The notes beneath the pieces are model-generated. The model saw only the letters and a list, made by a program, of their open reading frames with translations, made no database searches and was not told the DNA's origin. A DNA stretch of 64,000 nucleotides from Flavisolibacter tropicus (GTDB lineage Bacteria > Bacteroidota > Bacteroidia > Chitinophagales > Chitinophagaceae): assembly GCF_001644645.1 (NCBI RefSeq), contig NZ_CP011390.1, positions 2,414,001 to 2,478,000 on the forward strand. Reading direction: 5' to 3'. Both the position numbers and the translations under genes were made by a program. Position 1 is the stretch's first letter, and each line of letters begins with the position of its first letter. This document shows, piece after piece, positions 40,105 to 49,313 of the stretch.

Positions 40105-41604
40105 TTACGCTGAGGGCATGTTTAATACTGTTTGTTCGGCATAACAAACATCCCCTTCAATGATTACAGGAATTTCAACTTCCAGCCTTGTACCATTTCC
40201 AGGGCTAGTTATAATCTGGAAATGACCATTTAGAATTTCAACACGGCTTTGCATATTGGTAATACCAATACCTTGTCGTTTTTGCGACAAATCAAAACCA
40301 ATACCATCATCAGTTATTGTAAAATACAAAAGAGAGCTATTCTCCTTTAATGAGATATGAACCCGATCTGCTTTGGCGTATTTGATAATATTGGTAATCT
40401 GTTCCTGCGCTACGCGGTAGATCGTCAAATGCAGCTCGCCCTCCATTTCTGAAAAGTGAAGTTTAGTAAACTCAAGAGCCACGTCAATTTGTGTTGAGGC
40501 ACGCAATGAGTCAATCAGCTCTGTCAAGGTCTCTCTGAAATTCATGCTACCTAACGAAGGAGCAGAAAGCTGCTTAGAGAGGTGGCGAATTTCATTAATG
40601 GTGTTATCTAAGTATGCGGCACATTTAGGTAAGATAGCATCCGCATCTATCTTTTGATCAATACAAAGCTCTACATACAACTTTACGGTAGTAAGCACCT
40701 GGTTCACATTATCGTGCAGCTCCCGGCTTACTTTCGACCGCTCGCTTTCCTGCCCCTTGATGGCTGCCGATGTTATTTGCCGGCTTCTGATCTCATGCTC
40801 TGCATCCAGCTTCTTTTGCAGGTGCACTTTTTCCGTGATATCATTAGCAATGCCAAGGATACGCATTGGCTCACCAGATTCGCCGCGAATAGGAATCACG
40901 CGAATTTCGCCGTATTTAATTCCAGAAGGATGTTGTGCCTCTTCAACATAATCGATGATCTTTCCTGTAGTGAGTGCTTCATTATATTTCCTTCTTACCA
41001 ATTCATGCGAGGACTCGGGCATGATCTTCTCAATAGGTTGGCCTTCTACCTGCTCGGGTGTCCAGCCGGTTACTTTGGTAAAAGCATGGTTTATTGTTTC
41101 AAAACGGAAGGCATTAGGGCCCTCAACCCTGATCAACCACATGGGATCTATCGCGCTATTAAAGGCAAGAGAAAGCCGTTGCTGGCTTTTTTTTAAAGCA
41201 AGTTGGGTGTCTACCTGAGCTGTTACATCTTGAAATAAGGACAATATATTGACAACCTTTCCCTGGTCGTCCCTTAAAGCAGAGTTATACCACTGACAGT
41301 AAATGACAGCACCTTCTTTGGTAAGATTCCGATTCAGGCTTTCATTGTGATTCTTTCGCCCAGAAGCTATTTCTGTAATGAGGGCAGCAACCGCAGGCGC
41401 ATCTTCTTCATGAACGAACTGTAATAAATTGATAGGCTTGTACAATAGATCATCTGGCGTACACGCAAACTTTGCAGCCGCCTCTTTTGAGCAATAGATC
41501 AGCTTCATATTTGCATCCCAAAGCAGTACGCCAAAAGGGGTGTTCTCCAAGTGATGAGATAAGCTGATTGCATCGATTAGATCATAAAGATTCGGGTGAG
41601 CCAT
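40105..41604 (-). CDS. PAS-domain sensor histidine kinase (HisKA_3 type)
   Basis: A 499-residue soluble kinase. Two PAS domains (about 15-130 and 142-258) are followed by a NarX-type dimerisation domain with His297 in KVSRELHDNVNQVLTTV and a HATPase domain with an N-box around YRVAQEQITNIIKYAK, ITDDGIGFDL and QGIGITNMQSRVEIL. It lacks membrane helices. It is the second such kinase in the window (the other at 17882) and has no adjacent LuxR-type regulator. The nearest receiver protein (38022) is on the same strand but separated by island B and another gene. Confidence 0.92.
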   Translation of the reverse strand: MAHPNLYDLIDAISLSHHLENTPFGVLLWDANMKLIYCSKEAAAKFACTPDDLLYKPINLLQFVHEEDAPAVAALITEIASGRKNHNESLNRNLTKEGAVIYCQWYNSALRDDQGKVVNILSLFQDVTAQVDTQLALKKSQQRLSLAFNSAIDPMWLIRVEGPNAFRFETINHAFTKVTGWTPEQVEGQPIEKIMPESSHELVRRKYNEALTTGKIIDYVEEAQHPSGIKYGEIRVIPIRGESGEPMRILGIANDITEKVHLQKKLDAEHEIRSRQITSAAIKGQESERSKVSRELHDNVNQVLTTVKLYVELCIDQKIDADAILPKCAAYLDNTINEIRHLSKQLSAPSLGSMNFRETLTELIDSLRASTQIDVALEFTKLHFSEMEGELHLTIYRVAQEQITNIIKYAKADRVHISLKENSSLLYFTITDDGIGFDLSQKRQGIGITNMQSRVEILNGHFQIITSPGNGTRLEVEIPVIIEGDVCYAEQTVLNMPSA

Positions 41605-41811
41605 AATAAAATATTCATCGAAATTAATAGATTCTCATAAGTAGTATTCTATGTAAAGGAAAAGGATTGAAAAACTAAATCGGGCATTCTGTATAATTCG
41701 ACTAAGGGTATGCAGTATTAACTATTGCCGCCGATTGATGTCCTGAAAATATTTAATTATCTTATAAAGTTGTAACAGCTAGCAAAACATTCTTTCCTAA
41801 TTGTGTTTAGA

Positions 41812-42873
41812 ATGCCAATCAGCTTCTATACTATAGCCTTCTTATTCCTCTTCATCATAAACAGAGGTGCATATTGCCAAACAATTAGCAACACACAGGA
41901 TAGCAGTATTAAGGTCAAGGATTCTAATTATATCAAACGACTGGATACATTAATACATCTGCAAACATGGATCAGTACCACGCGAGTGGAGTATACACTT
42001 GTTTATAGCAAAGATTTTAAAATGGTACTGGCACCAAATGAGATCAACAGTCTATCGTTGGGTTTCAGCTACCGCTATTTAGATCTGGGCATTAGTTTTA
42101 CTCCTAACTTCTTAAATGCTGGAAAAGATGAGGATAAAAAAGGCCAATCGGAACGATTCAGCTTCAGAACCAGCTTTAGTATGTATCGGTTCAACCTAAG
42201 TTTTGATATCAGTTCCATAAAAGGGTTTTATCTAAAGAATAGCGCCCAGCTCAGAGGTGCATTTCCTGATTCACCCTATGTACTCTTTCCTAACCTTTCC
42301 GTTGGCAATGTTAATTTTTTACTGCGCTATAATGTCAATCCAAACTTTTCAACAGCAGCGTTGACCGGAGGTACGCAGATCCAGCGGCGTTCTGCCTATA
42401 CGATCTTACCCACTTTTCAATTTGCTATTTTTAAATTCCACGATGGTACAGAGAATACGGGGATACAAAACGAGAGCACTTATAGCACGGATCTTAACCT
42501 GTTGCTTCCTGTTATGGGCACTTGGGTCATCTCACCTAGATTTTCAGCATCCCTAGGCGCGGGCCCCAGCGTTGGTGTAGATTTTTTCAAGTCGGTAGCA
42601 CTGGATGCCTCAAACCGAGTGGTATTATCTAAAGGTACTGCACTTAGCGTAGGCTACACGTTACAAACGGCAATCAGCTTTAATCACGGAAGACTGTTTA
42701 CTGGACTAGAATCCCGCTATAGAAGCTATGGACATAGCATAGAAGATGTTTCTAAACTAATTAAACAATACTCCTATTTTCAACTCTATATTGGATGGCG
42801 ACTAAAGGCCCCATCTGCGGCAAAAAATAGTCTTGACTGGGTAAATAAGGTTTCGCCCATTGATCTTGATTGA
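41812..42873 (+). CDS. DUF4421 family outer-membrane protein
   Basis: Start placed at the ATG at 41812 (MPISFYTIAFLFLFIINRGA, then YCQ), which gives a normal signal peptide; the frame extends three codons further only to a GTG. The 353-residue product has the DUF4421 pattern: SNYIKRLDTLIHLQTWISTT, then barrel strands such as INSLSLGFSYRYLDLGISFT, FRTSFSMYRFNLSFDISSIK and AISFNHGRLFTGLESRYRSY. It is probably an outer-membrane barrel of unknown role. It is convergent with a small minus-strand gene. Confidence 0.88.
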   Translation: MPISFYTIAFLFLFIINRGAYCQTISNTQDSSIKVKDSNYIKRLDTLIHLQTWISTTRVEYTLVYSKDFKMVLAPNEINSLSLGFSYRYLDLGISFTPNFLNAGKDEDKKGQSERFSFRTSFSMYRFNLSFDISSIKGFYLKNSAQLRGAFPDSPYVLFPNLSVGNVNFLLRYNVNPNFSTAALTGGTQIQRRSAYTILPTFQFAIFKFHDGTENTGIQNESTYSTDLNLLLPVMGTWVISPRFSASLGAGPSVGVDFFKSVALDASNRVVLSKGTALSVGYTLQTAISFNHGRLFTGLESRYRSYGHSIEDVSKLIKQYSYFQLYIGWRLKAPSAAKNSLDWVNKVSPIDLD

Positions 42874-42890
42874 GGCTTATTAACGTACTG

Positions 42891-43115
42891 CTAGGGTTCA
42901 GCAGGTCTAGATGATGGGCTATGTTCAGTGACTTTACTACTAGGTTGAAGTGTTTTATCCATAGCTGTTTCCAGGCGTGTCACCAGGTCGCGCAGATACC
43001 CTGTTTCTTCCCAGGTAGCCCCACTTAACAACTTGTCCTGCAAAAGAGCGAGATTCTTATCATAGAGTAATTTCAGAGAGGACCAATCCAAACTCCGCAC
43101 ATCGATAACGTCCAT
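42891..43115 (-). CDS. Small protein of unknown function
   Basis: A 74-residue protein starting MDVIDVRSLDWSSLKLLYDK, helical through GATWEETGYLRDLVTRLETA and ending in a disordered Ser/Pro tail (SSKVTEHSPSSRPAEP). It is acidic, has no signal peptide and is probably cytosolic. It converges with the DUF4421 gene 17 bases away. No family recognised. Confidence 0.5.
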   Translation of the reverse strand: MDVIDVRSLDWSSLKLLYDKNLALLQDKLLSGATWEETGYLRDLVTRLETAMDKTLQPSSKVTEHSPSSRPAEP

Positions 43116-43340
43116 ATAGTGTTTATAGGTTAGAGTGTTCCGTTACTGTAAAACAAAACCCATTCCAAGGTAGAACAGGCTTATCGCCCATTCCTAAACA
43201 GCCACCTTGGGGCCCGGGATATTTGAATTGGTTACAATTTTTCCTATTTTGTTGATGAGCTTACCTCTTGAACATAATAGCCTTTAGTTATTAAATAACA
43301 CCATCGCCTAGGTTTTACCTAGTTTATGTTTCACTAACGA

Positions 43341-43390
43341 GTAGTTAGTTTTGGTAAGCGAGCCCTGTTTCCACAGGGCTTTTATTATGC
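43341..43390 (+). terminator. Orphan intrinsic terminator, candidate sRNA 3' end
   Basis: Stem AGCCCTGT (43361-43368) / ACAGGGCT (43373-43380), followed by TTTATTAT. The preceding TAGTTAGTTTTGGTA and part of the upstream sequence recur at 46855-46895. No plus-strand gene reads into it, because the upstream neighbour is on the minus strand. Confidence 0.6.
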
Positions 43391-43395
43391 CAGCC

Positions 43396-43790
43396 GCCCC
43401 CGCCTCTAAAGGAGAGGGTTACGCGCACAAGTTTTTCCCGCAGATTGCACAGATAAATGCAGAGAACAGGTTTCGCACAGAGGAAAGGAGAAAAATGAGG
43501 ACCGCGGATTAGCAGGATTTCAGAGCCCGAGATCCCTGAGCATGTGGCTCCCTTTAGGGGCCGTAGTACGTACTGGCCAATGACTATTGACTTTCCTTCT
43601 GTGGACTGTTGTCTGTCGCCTGCGGACCTCTCCTCGCCGCTCCCTTCTTCCCAATTCCTTCTCTCATCACTCATCACTCATCATTCATCCTTCCTTGTTC
43701 CTTGTTCAATATTCCTTTCCCTCGGCTGTTTAGCTTGCAGCGTGCAGCGTGTAGCTCTCTTCTCACCACTCACCACTCACCATTGACTAG
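43396..43790. repeat. Repeat island C
   Basis: Non-coding near-repeats: CGCAGATTGCACAGATAAAT words (from 43439), GCTCCCTTTAGGGG (43547), GTGGACTGTTGTCTGTC (43601), CATCACTCATCACTCATC (about 43667), a 28-nt word at 43689-43716 that recurs exactly at 59595-59622, GCAGCGTGCAGCGTGTAGC (about 43738), and CACCACTCACCACTCACC (about 43765). These words also occur in islands B, D and E. Confidence 0.7.
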
Positions 43791-44267
43791 CCTGAGGATT
43801 TGTGTCACAGTTTATTGATGTGCTTGTAGTTAAAATTCGAAATATTTATGTTTGTAAAGAAGTAGAATTTAATCTTTCATTTTACCCCTTGCCGGTTGTT
43901 TTCACTTCTGGCATCTTATCAATGTTTAGAGTGTTTATTTATCCAGACTCACTGTGAAATGATTTCGTGCCCTATTGATTTTCCTTATCATTTACTATCA
44001 GAAGCAATTCCTTTCACCATCTCTTTTTAGCAAAAACCTTTTACCAGCAATGCTATTTGTCTTCATGCTGAACGCTGATATACATGCAACTAATTGTGTA
44101 ACACTTGCCAACTCTGCTTCTCCACTACTATTTCTATTCTTCCAAAGTTTCCAGTAAAATAAAAGAACGCTATTGAGTATCTTCATAATCTTCCCAATCT
44201 TATTGAAACTCCTCCTTCAATCCTCTGGAAGCTGCATTCATTTTTTTAACACAAGAAAATCAAAATC

Positions 44268-45128
44268 ATGAGCGAGTCAGCATCTGTACAGCAACCCTCT
44301 GCTAATCCAACACAAACAAACCCTAACAAAGCACTATGGGAAAAAGGAGACTTTACCCGCATTGCAGAAACAATGCGCGAAAGTGGCGCCGAATTAGTAG
44401 CCGATCTGGGTGTTACCAAAGGCCTTAACGTATTAGACCTTGGCTGTGGCGATGGTACTACCGCCATACCTGCAGCAAAACTGGGCGCCAACGTAACCGG
44501 AGTGGACATTGCCCGAAACCTGGTAGAGGCAGGCAATAAACGTGCGCAGAAAGAAGGCCTTACCAACTGTACCTTCCAGGAAGGAGATGCCACTGATCTG
44601 AAAGAGCTTAAGGATAATAGTTATGACCTTGTTGTTAGCATATTTGGAGCCATGTTTGCGCCCAAACCCAATGATGTTGCCAAGGAAATGGTGCGTGTAA
44701 CCCGCCAGGGCGGACGTATTGTTATGGGCAATTGGATTCCTGGCGACCCAACCCTGGTAGCTCAAATCTTAAAAATCAGTTCTGCCTATACCCCACCTCC
44801 GCCTGAAGGATTTATTAGCCCGATGTTATGGGGTGTAGAAAGCAATGTTATTGAACGCTTTGGCAATGCTGGTATACCAAAGGAAAATATATCCTTTGTC
44901 AGAGACACCTATACATTCATTGCTCCCTTCTCGCCTATTGAACTGGTAACCCGCTTCAAAGACTTTTATGGCCCTACCATGAATGCATTTGATGCTGCGG
45001 AAAAGAATGGAAAGGCAGTGGAACTGCAGAAAGAATTAGAGGAATTATTTACTAGTCAAAACAAAAGCGGCGGGGAAAATACAACCTCCATCCCTGCAAC
45101 ATTCTTGCGTGTAACGGTTCAGTGCTGA
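44268..45128 (+). CDS. Class I SAM-dependent methyltransferase
   Basis: A 286-residue Rossmann-fold methyltransferase. SAM-binding motif I is NVLDLGCGDGTTAIPAAKLG (about 54-73). The second strand ends VTGVDIARNLVEAG, motif II/III regions are GDATDLKELKDNSYDLVVSI, and the family-typical MVRVTRQGGRIVMGNWIPG follows. It is cytosolic. The C-terminal part resembles small-molecule or quinone-type methyltransferases, but the substrate is unknown. Island D fills the whole space after its stop codon. Confidence 0.92.
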   Translation: MSESASVQQPSANPTQTNPNKALWEKGDFTRIAETMRESGAELVADLGVTKGLNVLDLGCGDGTTAIPAAKLGANVTGVDIARNLVEAGNKRAQKEGLTNCTFQEGDATDLKELKDNSYDLVVSIFGAMFAPKPNDVAKEMVRVTRQGGRIVMGNWIPGDPTLVAQILKISSAYTPPPPEGFISPMLWGVESNVIERFGNAGIPKENISFVRDTYTFIAPFSPIELVTRFKDFYGPTMNAFDAAEKNGKAVELQKELEELFTSQNKSGGENTTSIPATFLRVTVQC

Positions 45129-45481
45129 GAGAAAGGCTGTGAGCTGTGAGTAGTGCGCACCGAGGCACGGAGAGCAAGGAACCACGGAGACATAGCGAGC
45201 ACAAAGGGGCACAGAGAACAGTAAAGAATAAACTCTCTCATAAAATAGAAAAGCACTTCGTTATTGGAGTGCTTTTTCTTTTTATTTCTGTTCTTCTTAT
45301 TCTTTGTGCTTCTTAGTGCCTTTGTGTCTTTGTGGAACTTCTCTCATTCCCTCTGTGTGCCTCCGTGTCCGCTGTGCCTCTGTGGTTCAAGAAGCGCTGG
45401 CGCTCCCCTTTAGGGGCTGGGGGCGTTAGCCTACTCACCACTGACCACTCACCATTCACGAGCCGGGCTCCTGCCTCTCCT
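45129..45481. repeat. Repeat island D
   Basis: It fills the gap between the methyltransferase and the cupin gene. Words: GCACCGAGGCACGGAGAGC and GGCACAGAGAACA (45158-45220), a hairpin (45247-45279) with flank shared with island B, TTTGTGCTTCTTAGTGCC and CCGTGTCCGCTGTGCCTC (45302-45385), CGCTCCCCTTTAGGGGC (about 45402), and a 27-nt CACTCACC-type word at 45433-45459 identical to 38811-38837, followed by GCCGGGCTCCTGCC. The left half is largely the purine-rich complement of the right-half words. Confidence 0.72.
45225..45285. repeat. Hairpin element copy, inverted relative to 38692-38750
   Basis: AATAAACTCTCTCATAAAAT leads into AGAAAAGCACT (45247-45257), loop, AGTGCTTTTTCT (45268-45279). Read on the minus strand, 38692-38750 has the same order (AATAAACTCTCTTATAAAAT, then AGAAAAGCACT). 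The stem here is about 11 bp with one bulged T, so the copy is diverged. Confidence 0.6.
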
Positions 45482-45925
45482 TTACGCATTCTGCACCTTT
45501 GGCAGTACTGGCATTAATCCATGCTTTGCCATTACTAATTTTAATTGTTCTACATCTGGAGGACCGCCGGCATTTAGAATAGCTGCCATTTCTTTAAAGT
45601 AATTAGGTCCAAGCAATGCTGGCGTGATAACAGCTAATGCTTTTGCGTCTTCTTGCTTATTGTTGTTAAAACCATGAACAGCGCCGCGGGGAATAAAACA
45701 AGTTTCGCCAGGGGCAATATCAATTGTCTTCCCATCAATGGTAAAGGTCATAGCACCTGCTAACCCATAAATGGTTTCATCAAAATTTTCGTGATAATGC
45801 GGCACAGGAACTTTTGCATTAACAGGCACCGTAAATTCAAATAGTGCCGCAGAGCCATTTGTATCTGCTGCCTCTAATAAAAAATCAATAGTAATTTGCC
45901 CCGCTTTGATTGTTTCTGATTTCAT
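45482..45925 (-). CDS. Cupin-domain protein
   Basis: Start taken at the ATG at 45925 (MKSETIKAGQITIDFLLEAA), two codons after another in-frame ATG. The 147-residue cupin has metal-site motif 1 VPVPHYHENFDETIYGLAG (His43, His45, Glu50) and motif 2 PGETCFIPRGAVHGFNN. The C-terminal extension ends LPKVQNA. Such proteins bind a metal and may be dioxygenases, isomerases or quercetinase-like. The Crp/Fnr regulator upstream on the same strand probably controls it. Confidence 0.9.
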   Translation of the reverse strand: MKSETIKAGQITIDFLLEAADTNGSAALFEFTVPVNAKVPVPHYHENFDETIYGLAGAMTFTIDGKTIDIAPGETCFIPRGAVHGFNNNKQEDAKALAVITPALLGPNYFKEMAAILNAGGPPDVEQLKLVMAKHGLMPVLPKVQNA

Positions 45926-45993
45926 GATCATTCATTTTAATGAAACAAACGTACTACCCTGAATTAACGAAGTCCTTGATTCCAGATAAGAAA

Positions 45994-46575
45994 TTATACT
46001 TGGATAATTTTCCTCCGGATACGACTTAAGGTTTCAGGTGTCATGGCCAAATATGATGCTATGTGATAAAGGGGTATTCGCTGAAGTAACTCTGGTTCTT
46101 CTTTTATGAAACGCAGGTATTTTTCTTCTGGAGTTTCAACAGTGGCTTCTGCCAGTCGTTTTTTCAAGCTGTAATTGGTATCCTGCTGAGCTCTGATAAA
46201 CCCCATCGTTAAAGGCCGGATCTGGGTCATAGCATACACCCAGTTCTTTTGATTAATTATTTGCAGACTACTGTCTTCTAAGGCCTGCAAATTCAATTCA
46301 GTGGGTTTATTATCCAGAAAACTTACTAGCTCACTCGCCCACCCATTCTCCACTTTAAAATAGATCGTTCGATCCTCACCATTGTTGTTAATATAATATT
46401 GCCGTAAGCATCCTTTCTCTACGAAATAAACATATCGAACCACTTCGCCTTCCCGGAAAAGGTGTTCATTCTTTTTAACGGTAAGTGATTCAAAGAGGGG
46501 AATGACTCTCGTACAGTCTTTATCAGAAAGTTTGTAGACTTGTTTGAGTTGGTTGATAAGGGATGAGTTATCCAT
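45994..46575 (-). CDS. Crp/Fnr-family transcription regulator
   Basis: Start taken at the ATG at 46575 (MDNSSLINQLKQVYKLSDKD); an in-frame ATG at 46617 adds 14 implausible residues. The 193-residue protein has a cyclic-nucleotide-binding-type beta-roll (HLFREGEVVRYVYFVEKGCL, then YINNNGEDRTIYFKVENGWA) and a C-terminal winged helix with LYHIASYLAMTPETLSRIRR. No Fe-S cysteine cluster like that of FNR is visible. It lies 68 bases upstream of the cupin gene on the same strand, a common pairing, and may respond to the cupin's substrate. Confidence 0.9.
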   Translation of the reverse strand: MDNSSLINQLKQVYKLSDKDCTRVIPLFESLTVKKNEHLFREGEVVRYVYFVEKGCLRQYYINNNGEDRTIYFKVENGWASELVSFLDNKPTELNLQALEDSSLQIINQKNWVYAMTQIRPLTMGFIRAQQDTNYSLKKRLAEATVETPEEKYLRFIKEEPELLQRIPLYHIASYLAMTPETLSRIRRKIIQV

Positions 46576-47024
46576 AACTCTAATAGCCTTTGACAATAAA
46601 GATAAGGCATTGCACATGAGCAGAAAGTCCCTGCCAATAGTTGAATTCCTTTCAGTCTAATGGCATTAATAAAACAAAGTTAGATTGCTACGCACTTTTT
46701 TCTTACGCTATACAACATATGAAAAAAGGGAAAGGCGGTCAACAACTAATGTTAACTTTCCAGTAATGGCCAACTAGTAGTAATCCAACTACAAAACGGC
46801 CAATTGCTTGCAACTCTGCTGTAATCCTTTTTACATTTAGATACTTTCTTAAGCAGTTAGTTTTGGTATCAAGCCCTGTTTTAACAGGGCTTTTTTGTTA
46901 TCATGCGATTCTCTTTACCTCACCACGCTCTTCCTCAAGAGCAGTGTATATAAAAGCGTTTATAAGTTCACCTGTTCATTAGTTCCGACAAACTAACAGC
47001 CGAACAGGATCTACTGCCTTGCTA
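46576..47024. other. Non-coding gap with an orphan terminator
   Basis: About 450 bases between two minus-strand genes. It holds short inverted repeats (GGAAAG near 46729 / CTTTCC near 46755) and a plus-strand terminator at 46871-46896. A structured plus-strand RNA of roughly 150-250 nt could fit here. Confidence 0.45.
46855..46900 (+). terminator. Orphan intrinsic terminator, candidate sRNA 3' end
   Basis: A GTTAGTTTTGGTA leader into a stem of nine or ten bp (AAGCCCTGTT 46871-46880 / AACAGGGCTT 46883-46892), then a T tract. It is near-identical to 43341-43390 and no plus-strand gene lies upstream. Confidence 0.65.
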
Positions 47025-49313
47025 TTAAAAAGGATAGCCTAATGCAAAGTTCCAGATCAGGTTTTCCTTGCGCCAGTCTTTTTCACCAAATTTCATTGTA
47101 TCAAATGTCCATCGTTGTCCTTCAGGCAAATAAGGTTTGTGAAATGGAATGGCAAGGTCAAGCCGGATAACAAGGATATTAACATCTACCCGCAAACCAA
47201 TTCCGGCATCAATAGCAATTTCTTTGTAAAAGTCTTTGCTCAACTGTCCTGCCTTAGTGTACAATACAGTGTCCTTCATCCAGATATTACCGGCATCTAC
47301 AAATAGAGCCCCTTTTAGACGACCTCCCAAAGATGTACGCAGTTCAGAATTGAATTCTAATTTATAATCGCCTCCTATTTGCGGGAAGGCGCTTTGCTGT
47401 GATTCTGTTGCCTGTGTACTTCCAGGGCCAAGTTTCCTGGGCAGAAATCCTCTCAAGCTATTGGCACCGCCTATTATGTACTGTCTTGAAAAGGGAAGAA
47501 AAGGTGAATTCCCATACGGATAGCTAGCACCAACCACCAAACGGTTAGCCCAAGTAAGTTCTTTTTTGAATCTACGGTAGTAGCGGAAATCAGCAGCTGC
47601 TTTTATAAACTGAGAAAAATAAGCATTACCCACCTTAGTAGAAAAATAGCCATTATTCCCTTTAATCATGCCCAAGATATTGCCAGCAAACTCCACTCCC
47701 GTATGCAAAAAAGTAGAATATTTTTTAACAACAGGATTGTTGGTAACGATATACTGAAAACCTAATGACGGAATAACAATAGTAGGAAGTGTAAATTTCA
47801 AACTCGAATCAATCATTTCACGAAGATTGAAAGCGTTTGTAAAATTAGCCGTATTGGTAATAGTCAGACTAAAGGGCGTCAACCTGTATTCCCTTGTAAT
47901 TGTATCGCGCCAACTCAACTCGTAACGGAAATTGAAATATTTCTCTGTATAGAGATCCTGGTGTCGCACCCAATCAAAACTTAGAGGAAAATTTGTTTTA
48001 GGTAGCGTAGCCAAATTGTTTCCTGTCCGAAAGGGCACCATTAATCTGGGAATATTCAAGGAAGCCTCAATTCCTATACGAAAATTATTATTATCCTTCA
48101 GCGAGTCATTGGCAGTCACCTCAAATGAACCAGTTGCCTTAATCATCAAGGTTTGCGCTCTTTTTAAAAAATTCTTGTCAGCCCACTGAATACTTGCTTG
48201 CCCACCGGTGTAGCTATTACTTCGGGTAAACCCTCCTATTTCTGTTTGCAGCTTCTTTTTCTGATATGGAACCAAGTAATAGGTCACATTCATTAAATCG
48301 GCACCTGCAGTTGCTTGGGTGAATTGAGGTTTTACAAAGCGGAAAGTACCCAAACTGTAAAACCGTGCCTGTGTTTTATTTAGCTCTGGAAGTGAGTACA
48401 GGCTTCCTTTACGATACGTAATAGAACGGGCAAAAACGTCTGGTTTAAATTTCTGACTGGAATCATAAATATAAATACCATCATGTTGAGGCAAAGTCTG
48501 AACCAAACTATCGGGCAAGGGCTTAAAGGTTGTAAAAGGTGTATAAACAATAATCTGATTGATAACAAAAGGGGTTTTAGCAGTGACCGGTACGGGCTGG
48601 TTCAATGACATATAAATAGCTGCCGTATAATTACTATGATTAGTATCGATATAGGTCAACAGGTGTTCTGTCTCAAAATAATAATAACCTTTTCCTTTTA
48701 GTAGTTGCACCAGTCGTGCTTTTTCGGCCTTTATTTTCTTTTCATTATATTGATCGCCTGTTTTTAACAGAGAGCCTACTTTGGGGAGTTGCAAAATATC
48801 TCTGGCCAACTGGCTGCTATCCAGCTGCCAAGTGATGGGGCCAAATTGATAAGGACGTGCTACCCTGGCCTGGTAGTGTAACTTTATCTTTTTTTTCTTA
48901 ATCGAGGTATCCACACTCACTTTACTATTGAAGTAGCCCTCAGTCTCTAAGAGAGCTTGCATGTTTTGTGCATTCAATTCAGGGTTTAGATCTCCTGATA
49001 GTACAGGAGGCTGCCCTAACGTGTTGCGCAGCCAAGCTTTAAACCCCTTTTCTTTTTTAGGTTGCCCTATTACATACCACCACCATACTTTATAAGGTTC
49101 CCCCAAAAGCCGCTTATTTCGTTTAGGCGTGGCAAGCGATGATAGCTTACTTTGAATGGACGCTTCTTTGACCTTTATTTCAGACGCTTTACTAATTTTT
49201 ATGGTAGCGCCATTATACAATTTTTCTTCAGCCGGCAGATAACGATTTACACTACAGGAACCACTGCCTACAATCAGAAGCAGCCACATAATATGTTGAA
49301 GCAACTTCCTCAT
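47025..49313 (-). CDS. tamL: Outer-membrane assembly protein of the BamA/TamA superfamily (TamL)
   Basis: A 762-residue outer-membrane protein. The signal peptide ends at a lipobox-like GSGSC (Cys20), matching the lipoprotein TamL that partners TamB in Bacteroidota. POTRA-like segments (about 100-330) precede a 16-stranded-type barrel with IGGANSLRGFLPRKLGPG (VRGF-like motif of the superfamily) and a C-terminal FALGYPF typical of BAM substrates. With TamB it helps insert proteins or move lipids to the outer membrane. Its start overlaps the tamB stop by four bases. Confidence 0.93.
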   Translation of the reverse strand: MRKLLQHIMWLLLIVGSGSCSVNRYLPAEEKLYNGATIKISKASEIKVKEASIQSKLSSLATPKRNKRLLGEPYKVWWWYVIGQPKKEKGFKAWLRNTLGQPPVLSGDLNPELNAQNMQALLETEGYFNSKVSVDTSIKKKKIKLHYQARVARPYQFGPITWQLDSSQLARDILQLPKVGSLLKTGDQYNEKKIKAEKARLVQLLKGKGYYYFETEHLLTYIDTNHSNYTAAIYMSLNQPVPVTAKTPFVINQIIVYTPFTTFKPLPDSLVQTLPQHDGIYIYDSSQKFKPDVFARSITYRKGSLYSLPELNKTQARFYSLGTFRFVKPQFTQATAGADLMNVTYYLVPYQKKKLQTEIGGFTRSNSYTGGQASIQWADKNFLKRAQTLMIKATGSFEVTANDSLKDNNNFRIGIEASLNIPRLMVPFRTGNNLATLPKTNFPLSFDWVRHQDLYTEKYFNFRYELSWRDTITREYRLTPFSLTITNTANFTNAFNLREMIDSSLKFTLPTIVIPSLGFQYIVTNNPVVKKYSTFLHTGVEFAGNILGMIKGNNGYFSTKVGNAYFSQFIKAAADFRYYRRFKKELTWANRLVVGASYPYGNSPFLPFSRQYIIGGANSLRGFLPRKLGPGSTQATESQQSAFPQIGGDYKLEFNSELRTSLGGRLKGALFVDAGNIWMKDTVLYTKAGQLSKDFYKEIAIDAGIGLRVDVNILVIRLDLAIPFHKPYLPEGQRWTFDTMKFGEKDWRKENLIWNFALGYPF

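Larger units (their letters stand above)
43116..44267. other. Long non-coding region holding an orphan terminator and island C
   Basis: About 1150 bases without a credible gene. It contains an inverted repeat CCAAGGT (43165-43171) / ACCTTGG (43204-43210), a terminator at 43361-43384 and repeat island C (43396-43790). After 43800 it is AT-rich and featureless. A short hydrophobic plus frame near 43975-44157 is not convincing. Confidence 0.5.

Noticed and set aside
38022..41604. Receiver protein and histidine kinase as a dedicated pair
   Set aside because: Island B and another gene separate them. HisKA_3 kinases usually pair with LuxR-type regulators, not a lone receiver.
43544..43818. Two overlapping frames across island C
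   Set aside because: Their proteins are runs of Ser, Leu, Pro and His generated by the repeats. The same happens in islands B and E.
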